Source: Gracilaria domingensis
Lineage: Eukaryota > Rhodophyta > Florideophyceae > Gracilariales > Gracilariaceae
Direction of reading: 5' to 3'
NCBI GenBank assembly: GCA_022539475.1
Contig: VCMS01000429.1
Location: forward strand, 1-33,249
DNA length: 33,249 bases
The translations under genes and the position numbers were made by a program. Positions 27,868 to 33,249 of the stretch are shown here, one piece after another (positions within the stretch are counted from its first letter, which is position 1; each line of letters begins with the position of its first letter). The notes below the pieces were generated by a model. The model saw nothing but the letters and a program-made list of their open reading frames with translations, was not told where the DNA came from and did not search any database.

Positions 27868-28797
27868 TCAAATCCCTCCCATCCTTCTCTCCTCCTGTCC
27901 CCTCAGATTCCCCTTCGCAGTCCGCGCTACCTCCGCCGCACTCCTAAACCCAGTCACCACCGGAGCTCCCACTCCCTCCCGCGGCACCTCCTCCACCACC
28001 TTCTTCATCTCCTTACGCCTCTTCTTCAGACGGCTCTTCCCATCCCCAACCCCACCACCCTTTGTCTTCGGTGTCACAGGAGACCCCTTCTGCACCGCCA
28101 CCCTTCCCACACTTCCCTTCTCCGTCTTTCCCTCCACACCTCCTTTCACCCTCTCCTCTTCCACCAATCTTTGCCTCTTGCACAGCTCCTTCACCTCCTT
28201 CTCCAGCACGTCCAACCTCTCGTTCAGAACCCTATTCTCCTCCCGCAACTCTCCAACCTCCCTTCCCGCACACTCCACTATCCCATACACATGATTTCTC
28301 ATCTCCACTCCCAATACCGACAACGAATTCCGCAGGCTCGAAATCGCCTCAACCGAAACACCACTACCACCCCCACTCAGCACCACACCGCCCATTTCCG
28401 TTACAATCTCCACAATTCCATCGTCCAGTTGCTCCTTCATCACCAACCCCAACATCCCCACCCTCGCCTTCATCTCCCCCACAAACCGCATCTCCCTGTC
28501 ACCCTCTCCGCCCCTACTCTCTATCTGGTCTCCAACCTCTAACTGACTCAGATGCACCGCACCCCTTCTCTCCATTGCGACCCCCTCCACCTCCAATTCT
28601 ACCCCCTTCTCCACCTCATCACCATCCCCTCTCCTCGCCTCACACTTCTTTCCTTCATCAGCCACTTCCTTCTTCTGCGACATCCGACCAGCCGCCGTAA
28701 TCACGTCCTCTTCCCGCTTTGGTGACGGCGTCTGCGGTACCTCCTTCCCCTCCAACAGCACCCACAGCTCCTCATCCTTCACGTATCCGTTCGACAT
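27868..28797 (-). CDS. Coiled-coil protein of unknown function (right copy)
   Basis: The 309 residues have the same length and start as the left copy at 7567-8496. About eight substitutions separate them (for example K/E in RLVKEE, I/N in KGILRG), with no frame break. The heptad region and the SRLKKRRKEMKK basic motif are unchanged. The complementary strand is Pro/Ser/His-rich and gives several long but spurious ORFs between 27538 and 28700. Confidence 0.6.
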   Translation of the reverse strand: MSNGYVKDEELWVLLEGKEVPQTPSPKREEDVITAAGRMSQKKEVADEGKKCEARRGDGDEVEKGVELEVEGVAMERRGAVHLSQLEVGDQIESRGGEGDREMRFVGEMKARVGMLGLVMKEQLDDGIVEIVTEMGGVVLSGGGSGVSVEAISSLRNSLSVLGVEMRNHVYGIVECAGREVGELREENRVLNERLDVLEKEVKELCKRQRLVEEERVKGGVEGKTEKGSVGRVAVQKGSPVTPKTKGGGVGDGKSRLKKRRKEMKKVVEEVPREGVGAPVVTGFRSAAEVARTAKGNLRGQEERRMGGI

Positions 28798-29036
28798 CTT
28801 CAGAAGAAGAAGTAGTAGTTGGATCGAAGTTTCCGCTGCGATACAGTGCAATCGAGCTAAACTGTGCTGTCCACCCCCACTGTCCAACCACACGGGCTAT
28901 ATCCAGCACCATGATTGTCCCTGTTTCCCTCATCCCATTTCCCGCCAAAACATCCACTGTACACCTTCGCGCCTTCCACTACTTAAGCGCCATCTCTCTG
29001 TCTCCTCTTCGCGCTCACATAATCCCCACCCACCTC

Positions 29037-29369
29037 GCCTCGACCGGCGATATTTTTCTCTTCCACCATAACCTCACTCGATGGTTATAGCAAAACAGGA
29101 AGATATTGCCAGTGGAGGCAAGCTAGGGACTAGTGATTGCACTTAGAGTTGCTCACCCTCTGTCTCGACTGGGGGCATGTTCTTCTTCCGTCACATCCTT
29201 TGTGGGTTGTGACAAAAAAAGAATATGTCACCACTCGACACAGGATGGGTAACAATGATAGCACGTAGAGTAGTTCATCCTCCCTCTCAGCGTCCACTGG
29301 GGATATATTGATGTTCTCTCACATCCTTTCCCGGTTGTGATACAAGAGAAATACATCTCCAATGGACAC
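29037..29369 (-). repeat. Tandem array of three foldback hairpins (right)
   Basis: Mirror of 7001-7333, with units at 29037-29119, 29162-29241 and 29290-29369. In the last unit (equivalent to the first on the left) the apical stem reads TCACAACC opposite GGATGTGA, where the left copy has TGACAACC, so pairing is better here. Confidence 0.65.
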
Positions 29370-29436
29370 GGAGAATATAGTCGTGATAACACGTAAAGGT
29401 AACAATGTAATAAACAATAAATTTATGCTACTATCT

Positions 29437-29757
29437 CTAACCAACCTTTCGAAAACCAGCTATGACATGAGCTGGGTTACTCGAGCCAAAGATGGCAGAT
29501 CCTGCAACTGAAATGTTTGCACCGGCCTTCACTACTCCTTTCACAGTACTCAGTCCAATACCTCCATCCACCTCTATCCCTATTCTTGGGTACAACTTCC
29601 TTGCATGTCGCACCTTATCCAGAACACCCTCCATAAACGCCTGTCCTCCAAACCCTGGCTCCACCGTCATCAACAATAACATGTCTACAACTCCTTCCTT
29701 CATAAGTGCTTCTACGACCTTTATAGACGTATTCGGGCGCAATCCAACTCCATCCTT
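29437..29757 (-). pseudogene. Ribulose-phosphate 3-epimerase, C-terminal fragment (right copy)
   Basis: This is the same 5'-truncated fragment as in the left arm, opening after a stop and beginning KDGVGLRPNTS. It keeps family-typical residues changed on the left (GIEVDGG, AGSAIFG), so it is closer to the ancestral enzyme. The N-terminal half of the TIM barrel, needed for catalysis, is absent here too. Confidence 0.75.
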
Positions 29758-30154
29758 TTAATTATGGCAATCCGATTGAAGCTATAAAACCCGTTCACCT
29801 CATTTATGAAGCCAAAATGGCTCCTTTCATCCTGTATTCAAGCTCCCCGTAACTCGTACTTTACAACTACTTTACAACTCAGGTTCGAAATCAGTTTCAT
29901 TCATGGCACACTTTTTACTCTTCCACCTACCTTTCATAAAAGATCATCACACTTTGTGGCTTGTCGTCTCATACAAGGCCTATCATTCATTCAGTACAAT
30001 CACATATCATACATTTCGCTCACTTTCACAAAGTGAACCATGTTCCCGTTCTGCGCTTCCCAACCGTTTGTACTTACGTATTACTCTTTACCCCAGCAGT
30101 TCTCCGCCCCATCTTCCCTTTTTATCGTCACACAAAAACAATCAAACACTTGCA
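29758..30154. other. Divergent spacer (mirror of 6216-6612)
   Basis: This lies upstream of the reductase-like gene. An open frame from 29903 continues into that gene, but its sequence is low-complexity and not conserved as protein between the arms, so I treat it as 5'UTR/promoter. Confidence 0.45.
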
Positions 30155-31057
30155 ATGAACTCCCAGTCCGACATGCCTCCCACTCCGCCTCCGAGTCCCA
30201 GATACTCTGACGTCCCTCAGGCCTCATCTCCCGCCCGAACGACTCGGGCCGTTATTGTTGGAAGGGGGCGTATAGGTACCATGCTGGCGAACGAAGAAGA
30301 TACGGTCATTTCCGCACACGAATTCTGCAGCATGGCTGCTACCTCTCATCTTTCTGATGTACCGATACTAGTTTGTGGAAGAACGAACACCCTGGAGACC
30401 GTAATTCAGGCTTGCCCTTATTCGCTCAGAGAGAATCTCGTTTTCTTCCAGAATGGAGACATCATACCATTGCTTTCGAAGCTCGGTGTGGACAAATGTT
30501 CAAAAGTTGTCCTATACGTTGGTGTCCCCTCAAGAAACGCAGCTCCGCAGGATGGTGTCACTCCTCAAAGTCCGGATGGTCTCACTGTCGCAACAGGAAA
30601 GTGGGCCTCCAACGTTGCAGACAGGTTTAGGTCTATGGGTCTCACTTGCGCGGTTGTCGACGAAGACACATTTCTCGTAACCTATTATGAGAAGCTCGTG
30701 TGGCTATCAGCGTTCAACATCGTCGGGGCCTCAAGAGGTTTCATTCCTATGGACGTAGTCGCTACGGAGTGCAGTACGGTTGTGCTCACAATAATGAAAG
30801 AGCTGTTGAAGATAGTTTCGCTTAAGACAGGTACTACTTTCAACCTGGAAGAGACCGTTGGGCGACTTCTTGCATATGGGAAAACTCTCGTTGGCTTCCC
30901 TACTTCTTTCTCCGACTTTCAGTTTAGGAACGCGTACTTCTACGACTTTTCCCGCCAAGAAAGAAACATTGTAGGCGGTGACCCCGCTCCTTTTCATACA
31001 AACTACGTCAACGTTGTTAAGGAAAAGTTATCCCCCTCCCCATTCCCCCAGCTTTGA
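30155..31057 (+). CDS. Ketopantoate-reductase-like (PanE/ApbA fold) protein, right copy
   Basis: The ATG at 30155 gives 300 residues, against 298 on the left because the stop here lies two codons later (PFPQL). The GxGxxG loop (36-41), FFQNGD and EKLVWLSAFN with the catalytic-type Lys and Asn are intact. About nine substitutions separate the copies, mostly conservative (L/I, V/L, S/T), and none hits these motifs. Both copies could be functional enzymes. Confidence 0.65.
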   Translation: MNSQSDMPPTPPPSPRYSDVPQASSPARTTRAVIVGRGRIGTMLANEEDTVISAHEFCSMAATSHLSDVPILVCGRTNTLETVIQACPYSLRENLVFFQNGDIIPLLSKLGVDKCSKVVLYVGVPSRNAAPQDGVTPQSPDGLTVATGKWASNVADRFRSMGLTCAVVDEDTFLVTYYEKLVWLSAFNIVGASRGFIPMDVVATECSTVVLTIMKELLKIVSLKTGTTFNLEETVGRLLAYGKTLVGFPTSFSDFQFRNAYFYDFSRQERNIVGGDPAPFHTNYVNVVKEKLSPSPFPQL

Positions 31058-31683
31058 GGTTCGAACACATGACTTTTCGGTGTTGTAAACCTTTTAGAGA
31101 TAGTTAAACATAAAAGTTACTTTATCGAAATGACCTGTTCCTATTACATTACTTATATTGTTCGTCCTTCTGTGGTTCAAATATGCCCCTTTAAATCCTA
31201 CATCCGTTATCACTAATACTTCGCTAAGATTTTGCTAGATAGAAAATGGTCATTCCATATCATTAAAGTGCACGATACTAGTAACGAAACAGGTACAAAA
31301 ATTGTGATATTTCTGAAGAACTAAGCGTTTGCATTACTTGGGGCACCCGTATAAAGTAAGGTAAACCTTTTATGGGTTTCAACCCATAATGGAGGTTGTT
31401 TTACTCTTCTTGATTTCTAAGCTCATGTAAAGATATTTACAGTTTTCTTTACCCACTTGAACCCGTACATATAATTTATGACTAAATCATCCTTTCTTTA
31501 CTTCAAATCGATGCAAAAACTTCTCCTCCTAGTAACGTTTTAAAACAGTACTACAATACCCGTATATGGTCGTTCGTAGACTCTTTTTATACTACGAAAC
31601 ACCTTGTGAACATCAATCACATCCTTCTCATTCGTATACCCACACCCATTTGCAAAACGAACCCTTTCGAAAGCTTTCAAAAC
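31058..31683. other. AT-rich intergenic spacer (mirror of 4686-5318)
   Basis: No gene. It contains the TTATGGGTT/AACCCATAA hairpin (31370-31389) and a TATA-like TTTTTATA about 100 bp before the HAD start. Confidence 0.5.
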
Positions 31684-32556
31684 ATGTATAACTCAGAAGT
31701 TAGAGCCCAAGAAGTAACTCCTCAGCAGCTGGCTAACGAAATATTCGAAAATGGCTACGCCGTGATTAGTGATGTTGACGGTACTCTGAAAAGAGCTGGG
31801 GAGAACATTCCTGCCGAAACAGTCAAATGCATGAAGTACATCAACGCACGCGTTGGTTTCGGAATTGCTACTGGGCGAGATATAGAGGATGCCGAGAGTT
31901 TCATGGAGCACCTGGGTGGCTACACTTTTGGCATCTCTGGAAACCAAGGCGCACGGGTGAGATTATCCAATGGTACCGAAATTGATCAGGACCTTGACAG
32001 GGAAGGCTACAAAAGATGTGCAGCCGAACTTGAGAGACTTGCACTCTCCTTAAATGAATCGCACGGACTTCACGAAGAGCGTCAACAAGCAGTGGTGAGC
32101 ACTAGAAAAGACAGTGGACTCCCTAACTTCACGTACAATGGACTGTCGAAGTGGAAAACAGAAGTTAACTCCGGTATTTCAAAAGTGTTGACATCCTTTC
32201 CGAACCTGGTTGCGTACCCTCAGGATGAAAACTGTGATATAGGGGACATTCGTTTCACGAAAAATAGTGGGGCGCTAGCCTTGGTTGAAAACGACCCCCA
32301 GTTCGACACACATTTAATCGTTGCTTTCGGGAATGCTTCCAATGATGGCCCTCTATATGAAATGGCAACCCTGGCAGTTCATGTGAAGGGAGAAGACCAT
32401 TCAGCAGCGGTAACATATCTTGTTGATGGCGTGGAGGACGTGCATGAGACCATCAGAAGGGTGGCAGAACTGTACGGGTACAGAAAATGCAAGTGTCAAA
32501 GGTTTAGAAATGCTCTTGGAATTTGTTTCAAGTGCTACGATGCCCTTAATACTTAG
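31684..32556 (+). CDS. HAD-superfamily phosphatase, trehalose-phosphatase-like (right copy)
   Basis: The 290 residues from the ATG at 31684 differ from the left copy at five positions: YKRC for YERC, S for P in GEDHPAA, and three in the Cys-rich tail, where C288 is replaced by Leu. All catalytic motifs (D30/D32, T63/R65, N220/D221) are retained. It is convergent with, and only 15 bp from, the stop of the degenerate paralogue. An AATAAA for this gene (32577-32582) therefore overlaps the other gene's 3' coding end. Confidence 0.75.
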   Translation: MYNSEVRAQEVTPQQLANEIFENGYAVISDVDGTLKRAGENIPAETVKCMKYINARVGFGIATGRDIEDAESFMEHLGGYTFGISGNQGARVRLSNGTEIDQDLDREGYKRCAAELERLALSLNESHGLHEERQQAVVSTRKDSGLPNFTYNGLSKWKTEVNSGISKVLTSFPNLVAYPQDENCDIGDIRFTKNSGALALVENDPQFDTHLIVAFGNASNDGPLYEMATLAVHVKGEDHSAAVTYLVDGVEDVHETIRRVAELYGYRKCKCQRFRNALGICFKCYDALNT

Positions 32557-32571
32557 CTATGATATGAGATC

Positions 32572-33249
32572 TCAGTAATAAAAGTGTCGTGTATATCTCA
32601 ATACCCTTTTATGAATCTGGTGGTTTTTATCGTGCTGCTTTTCCTCGTAGCCGTACAACAGAGCCACCAACATAATTGTCGAATGTACATCCTCCACGCT
32701 TTCGAACAGGTTGTGTACTCCACCCGGGATACAATCTTCTTTGACGTGAACGCCGTACACGCCTACCTCATGCAAAGGCCCGTCGCTCAAAGCACTTCCG
32801 AACGTCACGACGTCATCCGTATCAATAAATCTCGGTTCATTATCCACAAGATTTTCTCCTCCGCTTCCTTTTGTGTATCGCTTGTCCACAATTTCGCAAC
32901 TTTTATCGCCGGGATAGATAACAAACGCATCCATCTTCTGCAACAGGTCCCCAATAGCAGAATCCACTTCTTCTTTCCACTGCCACAGTTTGTTGTACAC
33001 GAAATTGGGAAGGCCACTATCACTTCTGGTCTCCACGAACCCCTTGTCATCATCATTCACAATACCATGCCTCCTATTCAAATCCCTTGCCAGGAACAGT
33101 AGTCCGTCAACAGTGTGGTCAAGGGTGTGATCATTGAATGCACCCTTAATTTCCCTCTCGTCAGAGAAACGCAGGAAAGCTCCATGATTCGCCGAGACAC
33201 CAAACTTATAGTCTCCGAGTCCTTCCATTTTCCCCTCCACGTCGCCCAA
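32572..33249 (-). CDS. Degenerate HAD-phosphatase-like paralogue, right copy (5' end beyond window)
   Basis: This is the partial counterpart of 2899-3714, beginning mid-protein at the window edge. It lacks the left copy's 1-bp insertion and continues 22 residues further (YGYEEKQHDKN...FYY). Motif I is not in view, so it is unknown whether this copy shares the Asp-to-Ser change. SDGPLHE replaces the normal NDGPLYE of motif IV, as on the left. Confidence 0.7.
   Translation of the reverse strand: MGDVEGKMEGLGDYKFGVSANHGAFLRFSDEREIKGAFNDHTLDHTVDGLLFLARDLNRRHGIVNDDDKGFVETRSDSGLPNFVYNKLWQWKEEVDSAIGDLLQKMDAFVIYPGDKSCEIVDKRYTKGSGGENLVDNEPRFIDTDDVVTFGSALSDGPLHEVGVYGVHVKEDCIPGGVHNLFESVEDVHSTIMLVALLYGYEEKQHDKNHQIHKRVLRYTRHFYY

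Larger units (their letters stand above)
27400..33249 (-). repeat. Right arm of the giant inverted repeat (runs off the window)
   Basis: This is the reverse complement of 3119-8934 throughout, with scattered substitutions and the 30-bp extra segment at 27771-27800. The inner end is at CGTCTGTGTTCT (27400-27411). The outer end is not reached, because homology continues to the last bases of the window. Confidence 0.95.

Noticed and set aside
27538..28700. Long plus-strand Pro/Ser/His-rich ORFs (334 and 212 codons), with mirror ORFs at 7664-8784
   Set aside because: They are the complement of the purine-skewed coiled-coil gene. Overlapping frames are all proline-rich, and none has a domain.
29903..30154. 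N-terminal extension of the right reductase-like protein
   Set aside because: It is not conserved as protein in the left arm, is low-complexity, and adds nothing before the GxGxxG domain. The internal ATG gives the family's normal length.
1..33249. tRNA, rRNA, retroviral or LTR-retrotransposon genes
   Set aside because: No cloverleaf, rRNA core, reverse transcriptase, integrase or long terminal repeat could be seen.

Overview
This is eukaryotic nuclear DNA. Genes sit on both strands, the reading frames are mostly intron-free, there is no bacterial operon or ribosome-binding-site logic, and relics of eukaryotic DNA transposons fill the centre. A red alga (florideophyte type) fits best: intron-poor metabolic genes beside repeats, plus a Hedgehog-type Hint-domain protein outside animals. 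That assignment is inference, and another algal or protist lineage is possible.

Layout. (1) 1-2598: a nuclear-looking protein with a putative Fe(II)/2-oxoglutarate dioxygenase-type domain, split over two reading frames at its 5' end. (2) 3119-8934: left arm of a very large inverted repeat, which begins inside a HAD-phosphatase-like gene starting at 2899. From outside inward the arm holds this degenerate HAD paralogue, an intact trehalose-phosphatase-like HAD protein (tail to tail with it), a ketopantoate-reductase-like protein, a 5'-truncated ribulose-phosphate 3-epimerase fragment, a tandem array of three long foldback hairpins, and a coiled-coil protein of unknown function. (3) 8935-27399: an 18.5 kb spacer that is mainly a transposon nest. 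It holds a dead pogo/Tigger-like DDE transposase (about 10221-11880), a gene-free stretch of palindromes, degenerate tandem repeats and C-tracts (11.9-15.8 kb), a decayed tnp2/Plavaka-like transposase with a divergent partner ORF (15836-20187), a cluster of short GATRTCC repeats (20.29-20.54 kb), an apparently intact tnp2/Plavaka-like transposase (21483-24023) with its own divergent partner (24344-25300), and a Hint-domain gene (26763-27566). (4) 27400-33249: the right arm, the same five genes and the hairpin array in mirror order, running off the end of the window.

The arms match gene for gene but are not identical. By my comparison the encoded proteins differ at roughly 2-4% of residues, there is a 30-bp indel, and a 1-bp indel breaks one HAD paralogue in the left arm. 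The arms are therefore an older duplication, not a simple assembly mirror. Both inner ends stop at the same 12-bp word, CGTCTGTGTTCT, which also occurs twice more in the spacer. At the right junction this word interrupts the Hint domain. The most interesting reading is that each arm is a copy of a large, previously unnamed mobile or segmentally duplicated unit carrying sugar-phosphate and redox-type genes. The outer ends, which would decide this, are not resolved in this window.

The arm genes share a loose metabolic theme (phosphatase, NADPH-type reductase, pentose-phosphate epimerase), but nothing in the sequence shows that they form a pathway.
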